Shown: one piece after another, positions 8,753-16,782 of the stretch
How positions within the stretch are numbered: position 1 is the stretch's first letter
Layout of the letters: each line of letters starts with the position of its first letter
Assembly (NCBI GenBank): GCA_938048455.1
Contig: CALIUY010000011.1
Span: forward strand, 1 to 52,938
Source: an uncultured Desulfobacterales bacterium
Lineage (GTDB): Bacteria > Desulfobacterota > Desulfobacteria > Desulfobacterales > SpSt-501
DNA: 52,938 nucleotides
Direction: 5' to 3'
Made by a program: the position numbers and the translations under genes
Notes under the pieces: generated by a model
The model's database searches: none
Seen by the model: only the letters and a program-made list of their open reading frames with translations
What the model was told of the DNA's origin: nothing

Positions 8753-9508
8753 CTACCCGGTTTCGAAGGAGACGAGAAGATGCGGCCTGCCGAAGAGCTC
8801 GATCGCCCCGGCGCGGGTCTCCTCGTCGGAGAGCGACCAGTCCCCCAGTCCCAGCACCGCCCTTCCGGCACGGCCCTCGGAAACGATGAACTCTTTGAGC
8901 GGGGCAAGCGGGCAGCCTGCCTCGCGGGCGAGGGCGGCGATCTTGACGTGGCTGAAGCCGCTCTTCTCTCTCAGCCGACGGTAGGCGGAAAGAACCGCCT
9001 CGCGATCCACGACGACCGGGGGGGACGGGGCCGGCGCCCGGGGTGTGGCGGGGCGCCCCTCTTGCGGGAAGAGGCGTTGCAGGTGCTCGCGGTGAACGAG
9101 GTAAACGAGGCGGCCCCTTTTGAAGCGCAAGAGCCTGCCGGCGGCGAAAAGCCGCGCCAGGGCCTCGGGGATTTTCTTCTTCGGCTCCCCGGTCAGGCCG
9201 CGGGTCAGCTCAGCGCGCGTGAAAAGCGCGATCGGCCCCTCGGGTGCGGTCTTCGGCGAGAGGGCCTTTTTCTCGATCGCCTCGCAGGCGCGCTCCACGG
9301 GTCGGTAATGCTCGGGCAGGACGAAACGGGGGCGAGTGCGGGTTCCCAGGTTGGCGACCCGCCCGGCGGCGAGAAGCTCTTTCAGGGCCCGCTCGCCTCT
9401 GGAACCGAGGCGCTCGAGGAGTTTTCCCTTGGCAAGACCGGCGGCACCGGCCGCCTCGAGCCGCTCGAGAACAAGCTCGCCCGCCTCGGCGGGATTCCCG
9501 GATGCCAC
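8753..9508 (-). CDS. Winged-helix-like protein, first gene of the ATPase/FtsK-nuclease set
   Basis: The 251-residue protein has three short repeated segments that look like winged helices: residues about 10-55 (LERLEAAGAAGLAKGKLLERL), 90-145 (FTRAELTRGLTG then ALARLFAAGRLLRFKRGR), and 185-230 (YRRLREKSGFSHVKIAALAREAG). It therefore probably binds DNA or acts as a MukE/MukF-like connector. Start is GTG at 9508 with a GGGAGG ribosome site 6 bases upstream; an ATG just upstream is out of frame. Its stop is 7 bases before the ATPase start, and a promoter candidate is found 70-100 bases upstream. It has no membrane segment and no catalytic motif that I can see. Confidence 0.65.
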   Translation of the reverse strand: MASGNPAEAGELVLERLEAAGAAGLAKGKLLERLGSRGERALKELLAAGRVANLGTRTRPRFVLPEHYRPVERACEAIEKKALSPKTAPEGPIALFTRAELTRGLTGEPKKKIPEALARLFAAGRLLRFKRGRLVYLVHREHLQRLFPQEGRPATPRAPAPSPPVVVDREAVLSAYRRLREKSGFSHVKIAALAREAGCPLAPLKEFIVSEGRAGRAVLGLGDWSLSDEETRAGAIELFGRPHLLVSFETG

Positions 9509-9579
9509 AGGCGCCTCCCATCGCGAAAGGTTCGTGGGGGAAAAGCGTTTCCGGCCAAGGCTATGGATGAACTTCTCTC

Positions 9580-9608
9580 AGCATAAAAAATCTCCCGGGT
9601 CGAATCAA
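9580..9608 (-). promoter_or_regulatory. Sigma-70-type promoter candidate for the 9508-to-3565 set
   Basis: On the minus strand TTGATT (9608-9603), a 17-base spacer and TATGCT (9585-9580) lie in the only AT-containing gap between the PD-(D/E)XK gene and the winged-helix gene. This suggests the four-gene set has its own promoter, separate from the upstream nuclease gene. Confidence 0.35.
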
Positions 9609-9662
9609 CCACCGAGGCCGGGCGCCGGCTGATCGGCGGCGGTCAGCCGCGGGTTCTTCTCA

Positions 9663-10706
9663 TCACAGACAGAGAAGAACGCCTTCGGCGAGCGAGGAGA
9701 ACCGGGCACGGATGGTCTCCGCGTCCTCGGCACCGGCAAGAAGCTCGCTGAAGGCGACATAGAATTCCACCGTGCCTTTCGGAAGCCGGTGGATCTCGGG
9801 CGGCCTGGGGAAAAGGCCGCTCGCAACCGCAGGACGCAGGCGCTCGATCGCCCCCTGCTCCTCTCCTTGACGGGGGGTCACCCACACCCGCAGGCCGGGC
9901 TGCCGCCGGGCACGGCCCTGAGGCTGGCCGATGCCGCTGAAGAGCACCCGTTGCGCCCAGGAGGAGGGGTGTCGGCGCAGATAGAGCTCGGCCCCGTGCT
10001 GGTCGAAGTTCGGCCGCCAGCCGGCCTCGGCGGCCCGCACGGCGGCAAGCTCCATCAGCTTGGCGAATTCGCCGCGGTTGGCGCGCTCCCGCTCGTCGTC
10101 CCCCGGGACGCGAAGCAGCGGCACACGCTCGAGCGGCGGGGTGAGTCCATCCTGCTCAAAGCCTTCCTTCAGCCAGCGCACCGCCGGGCATTCGTCGGCG
10201 CAGGCCTCGAGCAGGGGGTAGAAATGCCACCAGAGAAAGTGCATCCCCGCTCCGGGTCGGATGTATTTCTCGTGATGGAGCACCCGGGGATCCAGTGCCT
10301 GCGGCCAGAGGCGCACAAAGGCGACCCCGTCGATTTCGGGAACCGATAGATAGCGGGAAAGCTGGCCGAGGACCTTTTCTTCGTCGTTCTCCTGGGAGCG
10401 GCCGCTTCGGGACTCCCTGGCGAAGATCTTGTGCTCGACCGCAACGCGGATCTCGAGGCCCCCGGTTCCGACAAGCCCGAGAACGAGATCCGGGACGTTT
10501 CCTCCGAAGTTGACCTGCGTCGCCACCGACGCGATCCGCAACTCGCCCCAGCCCCGCCTGTCCGCATGCCCCGCGAGAAGAAAACGGCAATAGGCTTCGC
10601 GGAACGCCGGGCAGGAATCGAGTGCGGCCGCCCAGAACTCGGTCAAGTGATCTTCCTCGCACTCGCCGCACAGGGACCGGGTCGAGAGAAAAGGGTTCGG
10701 TCTCAT
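9663..10706 (-). CDS. PD-(D/E)XK superfamily nuclease-like protein
   Basis: A 347-residue protein with a clear PD-(D/E)XK core: VPDLVLGL (Pro72-Asp73), then strand RVAVEHKI with Glu91 and Lys93, followed by a helix with LGQLSRYL. An acidic/Thr stretch near residue 20 (EEDHLTEF) fits the helix that often supplies the first acidic residue. This matches uncharacterised PD-(D/E)XK families that are frequent in defence islands. The start at ATG 10706 has GGAGG upstream (spacing 6); a longer in-frame start at 10787 lacks support. The C-terminal 130 residues (YLRRHPSSWAQRVLF, then GTVEFYVAF) are beta-rich and unidentified. It precedes the ATPase/FtsK-nuclease set by 154 bases and may be a separate or additional effector. 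Confidence 0.75.
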   Translation of the reverse strand: MRPNPFLSTRSLCGECEEDHLTEFWAAALDSCPAFREAYCRFLLAGHADRRGWGELRIASVATQVNFGGNVPDLVLGLVGTGGLEIRVAVEHKIFARESRSGRSQENDEEKVLGQLSRYLSVPEIDGVAFVRLWPQALDPRVLHHEKYIRPGAGMHFLWWHFYPLLEACADECPAVRWLKEGFEQDGLTPPLERVPLLRVPGDDERERANRGEFAKLMELAAVRAAEAGWRPNFDQHGAELYLRRHPSSWAQRVLFSGIGQPQGRARRQPGLRVWVTPRQGEEQGAIERLRPAVASGLFPRPPEIHRLPKGTVEFYVAFSELLAGAEDAETIRARFSSLAEGVLLCL

Positions 10707-10805
10707 GTCCACCTCCAGGGAATGATCGATGCCGCGCAAAAGGGGGGAGCGCGCGGGGGAGAAGTCGGCCTCCCCCCCACGGCGCACCCTTCCCCTCCCC
10801 TTCGT

Positions 10806-11798
10806 TCACACCCTCCAGGGCCGGCGGCGAATCGACCCCAGGGGAAAAACCGGCTCGGCGGGCTTGTCGATTTCGATCCGCGGGAAGAGCACGAAGTGGA
10901 CGATCTTCCCCTCATGCTCCAGGGCGAATCCGATCAGCTTTGCGGTTTCCAGGCGCAGGTCGTTTCCGAGCCCCACCGAGGGGCGGCTCTCGAGAAGGGC
11001 GTTTTTCGCTTCCGCAAGAAGGGCCGCCACCTTCTCTTTAGCCGTGGCGGAGGTCTCCTTCGGTTTTTCGGCCACCAGGGCGTCGAGGGCATAGCTTTCC
11101 ACAAGCCCGCGAAACACCGCCCGCAGGGTTCCGGCATGGCCGAAGGCGTCGATCCCCATGATTTCATCGCCCGCAAGGAAAGCCGCCCCGATCTGGCGCT
11201 CGCAGGGCGAAATCTCCCGCAGATGCCCCTCCAGCTTGGGGGCCTTCTTTTCGAAGACGAAGTCCAGGTCCATGGTTTCGGAAACCGCCTGGTGCTTCAT
11301 GGCGAACTCTGCGACCGACAGCCAGATGGCCGACTGGTCGGCCGTGAACGTCCCCTGGGTGCGAAGGGAATAGCGGACGGTCTGCGCCTTCTGATTCCGG
11401 ATGCTGGCGTTCACCATGCGCTTTTTGGTCTCGAAGCTCTTGCCGCGGTAGGACCAGCGGCCCTGCTCGACACAGCTCACGGGGATCTTCAGTTCGCTTC
11501 GGGCCGGGACGAGGATCGTCGTGTTGACGATGCGGTTCTGTTTGGCTCCGACCAGCTCCTCGCCGTCCAAAATGAGAACCGTTTTTTCGCCGCGGTTCAG
11601 CACGCGCAACTCCGGCACCGACCCCGCCTCGCTCACCTCGCGGATCTCGATCTCATCGGCGGCGGCCGCCTCGGCGAGCGGGAGATAGCCCAGCCCGTCG
11701 TCGTAATCGGAAACCAGCGGCACCATGACGAGGTTCTCGTGCTGCTGCGGCTCGCCCACCTGCAGCCCCTCGATGTAGGAAAGGATGCGCTGACTCAT
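10806..11798 (-). CDS. ARPP-1-type domain protein
   Basis: A 330-residue soluble protein. The pattern LVMVPLVS near residue 25, DGEELVGAKQNRIVNTTILV (about 78-97), ELKIPVSCVEQGRW (about 100-114) and the later DVWxxVxxFA-like segment (IWLSVAEFA) are typical of the ARPP-1 domain family (ADP-ribosyl-phosphatase-superfamily-associated protein). ARPP-1 proteins are predicted to work with NAD- or ADP-ribose-related enzymes in bacterial conflict systems, but no activity has been assigned here. A GGGAGGTG ribosome site precedes the ATG. The gene stands 99 bases upstream of the PD-(D/E)XK gene on the same strand, so it may be read into the nuclease region. An ADP-ribosylglycohydrolase gene lies elsewhere in the window (18032-18958), without obvious linkage. 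Confidence 0.7.
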   Translation of the reverse strand: MSQRILSYIEGLQVGEPQQHENLVMVPLVSDYDDGLGYLPLAEAAAADEIEIREVSEAGSVPELRVLNRGEKTVLILDGEELVGAKQNRIVNTTILVPARSELKIPVSCVEQGRWSYRGKSFETKKRMVNASIRNQKAQTVRYSLRTQGTFTADQSAIWLSVAEFAMKHQAVSETMDLDFVFEKKAPKLEGHLREISPCERQIGAAFLAGDEIMGIDAFGHAGTLRAVFRGLVESYALDALVAEKPKETSATAKEKVAALLAEAKNALLESRPSVGLGNDLRLETAKLIGFALEHEGKIVHFVLFPRIEIDKPAEPVFPLGSIRRRPWRV

Positions 11799-12086
11799 GG
11801 TTCACCTCCCGGAAAGAGGAAAGCCCACGAAAAATCCACCCTGCAACGTGCTCCAGGATAACACCCCGGCTTGACAGATCCGGTCACAGGTCGCAGAAAA
11901 TTTCGCCGTGCGAAAAGCGCCCGCCGCGGCGTTCGAGGCGTCCGTTTCGGCTTCTTGGGAGTTCTTACGGCGCCGGGGGCGGGTTTTTCAGGGGGAAAAG
12001 GGAGAGGGAGCAAAAAAACGCCGCGCCGCTGGTCGCCGCGGGCAGCCCCCCACGAAGGCGCGGGGGATCCGCCCGGAGCGGGCCGC

Positions 12087-12115
12087 TTGTGGGCGGCGGC
12101 GAATTGGTGTAAGAA
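12087..12115 (+). promoter_or_regulatory. Possible promoter of the tRNA-Arg gene
   Basis: TTGTGG (12087-12092), a 17-base spacer and TAAGAA (12110-12115) end 63 bases before the tRNA. The match is weak. The rest of the 380-base gap between the ARPP-1 gene and the tRNA (11799-12178) shows a lone TTGACA at about 11874 without a good -10 element, and nothing else I can support. Confidence 0.25.
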
Positions 12116-12178
12116 TCCTCTCTGGAAAGAGCCGCCTCTTTCCGTCAACGTTCCGCTTTTCGGCACGCAAAGCCGCCT

Positions 12179-12254
12179 GCCCCTGTAGCTCAGCGGATAG
12201 AGCAGCGGATTCCTAATCCGTTGGCCGCAGGTTCAATTCCTGCCAGGGGCACCA
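12179..12254 (+). tRNA. tRNA-Arg (anticodon CCT)
   Basis: A complete cloverleaf can be folded. The acceptor strand GCCCCTG (12179-12185) pairs with CAGGGGC (12244-12250), followed by discriminator A and an encoded CCA. The anticodon arm closes on loop TTCCTAA, giving anticodon CCT, which reads AGG (arginine). The T arm carries GGTTCAATTCC, the usual TPsiC pattern. The 3' end is 9 bases from the stop of the convergent PxxKW gene. No duplicated tRNA 3' end was seen elsewhere in the window, so no integrated element at this site is evident here. Confidence 0.97.
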
Positions 12255-12263
12255 GCCCGATCC

Positions 12264-12473
12264 CTAGCGGTTTTTCTTTTGCTTCTGCTGGCCCACGCGG
12301 ACCTTCTGCTCGGGGACCTTCGCCTCGACCTTGACGTGCGTTGCGGAAGGGCAGACGCCCGTACGCCACTTGGCCGCCGGAACCGCCCAGATGCGGCAGA
12401 AGCCGTCTTCGATATTCTCGCAGCCGGTGCACTTCTCGACGATCGGTTGCTTGGGAAGGGGAGCCTGAGCCAT
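12264..12473 (-). CDS. PxxKW family cysteine-rich protein
   Basis: A 69-residue protein with four cysteines: Cys15 and Cys18 (CTGC), Cys26, and Cys41 (VCPSATH). PAAKW at 32-36 matches the PxxKW cysteine-rich family, which is known mainly from sulfate-reducing and related Desulfobacterota and has no established function. The four cysteines could hold a metal or an iron-sulfur cluster. The tail is basic and Gln/Lys-rich. A GAGGAGG ribosome site precedes the ATG. It lies downstream of the SPOR-type ATPase gene on the same strand, about 31 bases away. It ends next to the tRNA gene, with a T-rich run inside its final codons. Confidence 0.85.
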   Translation of the reverse strand: MAQAPLPKQPIVEKCTGCENIEDGFCRIWAVPAAKWRTGVCPSATHVKVEAKVPEQKVRVGQQKQKKNR

Positions 12474-12504
12474 TCACGAACCTCCTCGCGGAATGAAATC
12501 GAGC

Positions 12505-13845
12505 CTACAGCGCACCGTAGGGTCGCACGACGACGGGTTTTCCTTCGCGGCGCCGGAATTCCGCGGCCTGCGCTTCGGCCCGGCCGCGATCGGCATGATC
12601 GCCGATCCGCACCGTGTGCCAGATCCGGCCTTTCCCGTCCTGATAAACCACGATCCGCGCCGGCCAGCCGCGGTCGGTGAGCTCGGAGAGAGCCCTGCGG
12701 GCGTTTTCGGACTGTAAAAAAGCCCCGGTCTGGACCGACCAGGAAAACCCCGCCGCGGCCCGCGTCGCCGGCTCGACCTCCTGCGGACCGGCAGTCTGAG
12801 GAGCTCTTTCCTCGTCGTTCACCGCGACGGAGGACGGCTTCGCCGCGGCCTCCGTCGCCGTGGGGGCTTCGGTTGCGGCGAGAGCTTTGAACACCGCTTC
12901 GGTGGACCTCGGAGGAGCCGGAGCTTCGCCCCCCGGGCGAAGGACAAAAATGAGAAGAATCGCTGCGGCCGCCGCTGCCCCGCCGAGCGCAAGCCTTTTG
13001 GACCAAAGCCGGAGCGGGATTCGTTTCCAAACCGCCGCCGGAAGGGGCCGGGAGCCGAAGAGCGCCTCCCGCGCCGTCTCCCCGTCCACGACGGGCAACC
13101 CCCTCTCGGCGGCCGCAGTCAGAACCGCCGTGCAGGCTTGGTTCAGCCGCGCCGGGTTGCCTCGAGAGGCCCGGTAGACCCAGTGCGCGGCTTCGGTCGA
13201 GAAACGGACCGGAGCCGCGGCGGCGCGGCAGGCAAGCTTGTGCTCGATGTAGGCCTGGGATTCCTTTTCGTCGAGCGGGAGGATTCTAAAAGAAACCGAG
13301 ACGCGCTGGCCCATCTGGCGAAGCGCGCGGGAATGCAGGAGCTTCTCCAGTGCGGGATCCCCGATGAGGACGATCAGGATGAGCTTGTCGCGCGTGGTTT
13401 CCAGATTGGAGAGCAACCGCACCTGCTCGAGGACCGCGGGGGGGAGATCCTGGGCGTTGTCGATGAAGACCACGACGCGGCGGCCGGCGATCCGGCGCTC
13501 CATGAGAAATCGATTCAGGGCGCCGTGCCGGTCCGGGGTGCGGACGCCGGCGGGCGGGATCCCGAGCTGACGGCTCAACTCCGCAACGAGCTCGGTCCCG
13601 GTGCGCAGCGGCGCGGAAAGAAAGGCGATGTCGTGAGCTCCCGCCAGGCGTCCGGCGAAGGCCCGGCAAAGCGTGGTCTTGCCGACACCGGGCTCCCCCA
13701 CGACGACCGAGAATCCCTCCTCTTCGGAGACGGCATAGCGCAGGTGCGCCAGGGCCTCCTGCTGGGTCCGGCCGAAAAAAAGGCATCCGGGGTCGGGCCC
13801 GGAGGGGAAGGGGTGCTCTGGGAACCCGAAACGCTCGAGGAACAT
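12505..13845 (-). CDS. ExeA/GspA-like AAA ATPase with membrane helix and C-terminal SPOR domain
   Basis: A 446-residue protein. Residues 1-270 form the ExeA-type AAA domain: FGFPEHPFPSGPDPG start, Walker A GEPGVGKT (about 50-57), Walker B VVVFIDNAQDL (about 124-134), and LSNLETTRDKLILIVLIGDP. One transmembrane helix follows (about 286-305, AAAAAILLIFVL), then an Ala/Pro/Thr-rich linker, then a SPOR domain (about 370-446, WSVQTGAFLQSENARRAL) of the type that binds denuded septal peptidoglycan. In Aeromonas ExeA the ATPase helps insert the type II secretin through peptidoglycan. No secretion genes are near here, so a general envelope or septum role is as likely. A second ExeA-like ATPase lies 3 kb away (16766-15789). 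Confidence 0.88.
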   Translation of the reverse strand: MFLERFGFPEHPFPSGPDPGCLFFGRTQQEALAHLRYAVSEEEGFSVVVGEPGVGKTTLCRAFAGRLAGAHDIAFLSAPLRTGTELVAELSRQLGIPPAGVRTPDRHGALNRFLMERRIAGRRVVVFIDNAQDLPPAVLEQVRLLSNLETTRDKLILIVLIGDPALEKLLHSRALRQMGQRVSVSFRILPLDEKESQAYIEHKLACRAAAAPVRFSTEAAHWVYRASRGNPARLNQACTAVLTAAAERGLPVVDGETAREALFGSRPLPAAVWKRIPLRLWSKRLALGGAAAAAAILLIFVLRPGGEAPAPPRSTEAVFKALAATEAPTATEAAAKPSSVAVNDEERAPQTAGPQEVEPATRAAAGFSWSVQTGAFLQSENARRALSELTDRGWPARIVVYQDGKGRIWHTVRIGDHADRGRAEAQAAEFRRREGKPVVVRPYGAL

Positions 13846-14023
13846 GGAGCTCGCCTGCCGCGGCGGAAGAGCCCACGCCGCCGGCCTTTCTTTCGAAAAT
13901 GCCCGATCGGCTGCGCCAAGTCAATCGCGAGGCAACCTCGAGCCCCCGCGAAACCCCTTCATCCCCGCGCGGTTTTGCGCTAAGCTGACCCCGAAATCTC
14001 TTCCCTCAAGGAGGAACGCCGCC

Positions 14024-14566
14024 ATGATTCTGCCCCTGCTCGAAAAACGCCGCAGCATCCGCCGATTCCAGGACAGGGCGGTCGAGAAGGAAAAGCTCGA
14101 TTTGTTGGTCGAGGCCGCGCTCCGCGCCCCCTCCTCACGCAACACGCGGCCCTGGGAGTTCGTCGTCGTGCGCGACCGCCGGATGCTCGAGCAGCTCGCC
14201 GGGGCGAAGGAGCACGGATCCTCCTTCTTGCGCGACGCCCCCGCGGGCATCGTGGTCTGCGCCGACCCCGGAAAATCCGACGTCTGGGTCGAGGACGCCT
14301 CGATCGCGGCGATCCTGATCCAGCTTGCGGCCGAGTCGCTCGGACTGGGAAGCTGCTGGATCCAGATCCGCGAGCGGTCTCATCCTTCCGGCACACCCGC
14401 GCGGGATATCGTGGCGCGGCTTTTGGGTCTTCCCTCCGCCGTCGCGGTCGAGGCGATCGTGGCCATCGGCTATCCGGCCGAACAGAAGGCGCCGCATGCC
14501 CGTGAGTCCCTGCCCTGGGCCCAAGCCCACGAGGAGCGCTGGGGCACACCCTGGAAGCGGGGCTAA
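14024..14566 (+). CDS. Nitroreductase family flavoprotein
   Basis: A 180-residue protein with the nitroreductase FMN-binding start RRSIRRFQDRAV (about 8-19), then AALRAPSSRNTRPWEFVVV (about 33-51), and later ASIAAILIQLAAESLGLGSCW (about 93-113), as in NfsB/BluB-like NAD(P)H:FMN oxidoreductases. Such enzymes reduce nitro groups, flavins or enone substrates with NAD(P)H in the cytoplasm; the substrate cannot be read here. Start at ATG 14024 has AAGGAGG 8 bases upstream and lies just after the SPOR-ATPase start on the opposite strand (divergent gap 178 bases). It ends 67 bases before the RlmL-like gene on the same strand, so the two may be cotranscribed. Confidence 0.9.
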   Translation: MILPLLEKRRSIRRFQDRAVEKEKLDLLVEAALRAPSSRNTRPWEFVVVRDRRMLEQLAGAKEHGSSFLRDAPAGIVVCADPGKSDVWVEDASIAAILIQLAAESLGLGSCWIQIRERSHPSGTPARDIVARLLGLPSAVAVEAIVAIGYPAEQKAPHARESLPWAQAHEERWGTPWKRG

Positions 14567-14633
14567 GACCCAAGAAAGCCTTCCTTCCTCTCCGCCTCGT
14601 CGCGGGACGAAACCCCGGCAGGGGGAATCTCCG

Positions 14634-15923
14634 GTGTTTCTCTACCAGCAAAACGACCGCTACTTCGCGATGATCGCCGAGGGGCTCGAGGACATCGGCG
14701 CCGAGGAGTTGAAGCAGCTCGGCGCGAGAAACCTGCGGGCGACCTACCGGGGGCTTTACTTCGAAGCCGACCGGACAGCTCTCTACCGCATCAACTACCA
14801 GTCACGGCTCGTCTCCCGCGTGCTCGCCCCGCTCGCCGCCTTCGGCTGCCGCGAGCCGCAGGTCCTCTACCGCCAGGCGCGCCAGATCCCCTGGCGCGAG
14901 ATCTTCGGTGTAACGGAGCGCTTCGCCGTCTTCGCCAACCTCGTGAACAGCCAAATGCGGCACTCGCGCTACGCCGCGTTGTGCGTGAAAGACGCGATCG
15001 TCGATTCTTTCCGCCAGGAAACGGGCGAACGGCCCGACGTGGAACGCATCGAACCCGATGTCTGGGTCGGCGTCTTCATCGAAAACAACCACGCCGTGAT
15101 CAGCCTCGACACCTCGGGCGGCCCGCTTCACCGCCGCGGCTACCGCCGGCGCGCCCTCGAAGCCCCGATGCAGGAGACGATCGCCGCTGCGGTGATCCGC
15201 CTCTCCGAATGGGACGGGGAAATCCCTCTGGTCGACCCCTTCTGCGGCTCCGGGACGCTTTTGGCCGAAGCCCTGATGCACGCCTGCCGCATTCCGGCCG
15301 GCTACCTGCGCCGGCGCTTCGGGTTCGAGTTTCTGCCCGACTTCGACGCACGCCGCTGGCGGGAAGTGAAAGAGACGGCCGAGCGGCGGATCCGGCCGCT
15401 TGCCGAGGGGCGGATCGCCGGCAGCGACATCTCGGCCGAAGCCGTGGCCTGCGCCGCCGAAAATCTGCGCCGCCTTCCGTACGGGGAGAAGGTGCAGCTC
15501 GAGCGGATCGATGCCCGTCACCGACGGGATCTCGCCGGCAAGGTGATCGTCTGCAACCCGCCCTACGGGATCCGTCTCGGCAAGAGAACCTCCCTTCCCG
15601 CTTTCTACCAAAGCCTGGGGGATTTCCTGAAGCGGCGCTGCGCAGGCGCGCGCGCGTTCATCTACTTCGGCGACCGCAGTCTCATCGGGCATCTGGGGCT
15701 GCGGCCCGCCTGGAAGAAACCGCTGCGGGCGGGAGGCCTGGACGGCCGTCTTGCCGCCTTCGAGCTCTACGAGGGCTCGCGCCAGGACTCAGCGGAAGCA
15801 CAACGCGAGGGCCAGCAGGATCGCCGCCGCAAGGGCCCCGAGGGCAAAAAGAAGAGGCCTTCTTCCCCCCTTCCGCTCCGGCGAGGCCTCGCGGCGGGAG
15901 GCGAGCGCCTGAGCGACGGGTGA
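14634..15923 (+). CDS. RlmL-like 23S rRNA (guanine-N2) methyltransferase with THUMP domain, abnormally extended C terminus
   Basis: A 429-residue protein read from GTG 14634; upstream in-frame codons lack the family's start. Residues about 40-160 form a THUMP RNA-binding domain (RATYRGLYFE then INYQSRLVSRVLAPLAAF). The class I SAM domain follows with DPFCGSGTLLAEAL, GSDISAEAV and CNPPYG, the NPPY motif of N2-guanine/N6-adenine methyltransferases. Family members of this size class (about 380 residues) end after a motif like FELYEGS. Here about 46 extra low-complexity residues (Arg/Gln/Pro-rich) follow and run antisense into the last 135 bases of the convergent ExeA-like gene. This looks like loss of the normal stop. 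rRNA target and activity are by homology. Confidence 0.85.
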   Translation: MFLYQQNDRYFAMIAEGLEDIGAEELKQLGARNLRATYRGLYFEADRTALYRINYQSRLVSRVLAPLAAFGCREPQVLYRQARQIPWREIFGVTERFAVFANLVNSQMRHSRYAALCVKDAIVDSFRQETGERPDVERIEPDVWVGVFIENNHAVISLDTSGGPLHRRGYRRRALEAPMQETIAAAVIRLSEWDGEIPLVDPFCGSGTLLAEALMHACRIPAGYLRRRFGFEFLPDFDARRWREVKETAERRIRPLAEGRIAGSDISAEAVACAAENLRRLPYGEKVQLERIDARHRRDLAGKVIVCNPPYGIRLGKRTSLPAFYQSLGDFLKRRCAGARAFIYFGDRSLIGHLGLRPAWKKPLRAGGLDGRLAAFELYEGSRQDSAEAQREGQQDRRRKGPEGKKKRPSSPLPLRRGLAAGGERLSDG

Positions 15924-16766
15924 GGGTTCGCTCGTCGGGGAACGCCCCCCCTCTTCCAGCTCGAGGGCGACCGTGAGATCGCGGGTGCACTCGCGCACGG
16001 TATCGGCGCCGATCGTGTCGCAATCGCCGCCCAAGCCGTAGAGAAGGGCATGGCCGCAGAGGATGTTGATCAGCCGGGGGATCCCGTGGGTGAGGCGGTA
16101 AACCTCGCCGAGAGCCTCGTCGGTGAAGAGCGGCGCGCTTCTTCCGGCGACGGCGAGCCGGTGGGCGATGTAGCGGCGGGTTTCCTCGGCGGTGAAGGGC
16201 TCGATGCGGTAGTAGGCGCTGACCGCAGCGAGCAGATCGCGGTTTTCCTCGCGGGCGAGCAGGCGGTCGAACTCGAGCTGCCCCAGGAAGAAGACCTTAA
16301 GCAACCTGCGGCCGGCGAGCTCGAGGCGGGCGAGATGCACCGCCTCGTGCAGGAGCGCCGAGTTGAGCCGCTGAGCCTCATCGATGATGATCAGCACCTT
16401 GCGGTAGGAGGAGAAGGCCTCGAGCAGAAAACGCCGCAGACGCGTGTAGAATTCGTCCCGGTCCTCGAAACGCTCCTCGATTCCGAACTCGACGGCCAGC
16501 AGATGAAGAAAATCGAGCGGGCTGAGATCGGGGTCGTGGATCGTCACGAAGATCGCCGCCACCTCGTCCAGCCGAACGAGGTGGCGGATGAGGGTCGTCT
16601 TGCCGGTGCCGATGTCGCCGGTGACGACGACGGGGCCGTCGCGCTCGAGGATCCCCTCCTTCAACGTCGCCAGCGCGGCTGCATGCTTGTCGCTCAGCCA
16701 GAGAAAGGAGGGGTCCGGCTGGATGCTGAAAGGCTCGCGGGCGAGCCCGTAACGGGATGCATACAA
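15789..16766 (-). CDS. ExeA-like AAA ATPase with C-terminal membrane helix
   Basis: A 325-residue protein starting at a TTG (16766); the MYASRYGLAREPF start equals the usual MYLxFYGLxExPF start of ExeA-type ATPases, and no in-frame ATG/GTG fits. Walker A is GDIGTGKT (about 51-58) and Walker B is VLIIIDEAQRL (about 126-136). The lid region carries LLAAVSAYYRIEPF, and the last 20 residues are a hydrophobic membrane anchor (LLFALGALAAAILLALALC). Unlike its neighbour at 12505-13845 it has no SPOR domain. It starts 16 bases after the DUF4412 gene stop, and its 3' end overlaps the RlmL-like gene on the other strand by 135 bases. Confidence 0.85.
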   Translation of the reverse strand: MYASRYGLAREPFSIQPDPSFLWLSDKHAAALATLKEGILERDGPVVVTGDIGTGKTTLIRHLVRLDEVAAIFVTIHDPDLSPLDFLHLLAVEFGIEERFEDRDEFYTRLRRFLLEAFSSYRKVLIIIDEAQRLNSALLHEAVHLARLELAGRRLLKVFFLGQLEFDRLLAREENRDLLAAVSAYYRIEPFTAEETRRYIAHRLAVAGRSAPLFTDEALGEVYRLTHGIPRLINILCGHALLYGLGGDCDTIGADTVRECTRDLTVALELEEGGRSPTSEPSPVAQALASRREASPERKGGRRPLLFALGALAAAILLALALCFR

Positions 16767-16782
16767 GAACAGGAGCCTTCCC

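Noticed and set aside
12179-12254. tRNA-Arg as attachment site of an integrated element
   Set aside because: No repeat of its 3' end and no integrase gene was found in the window.
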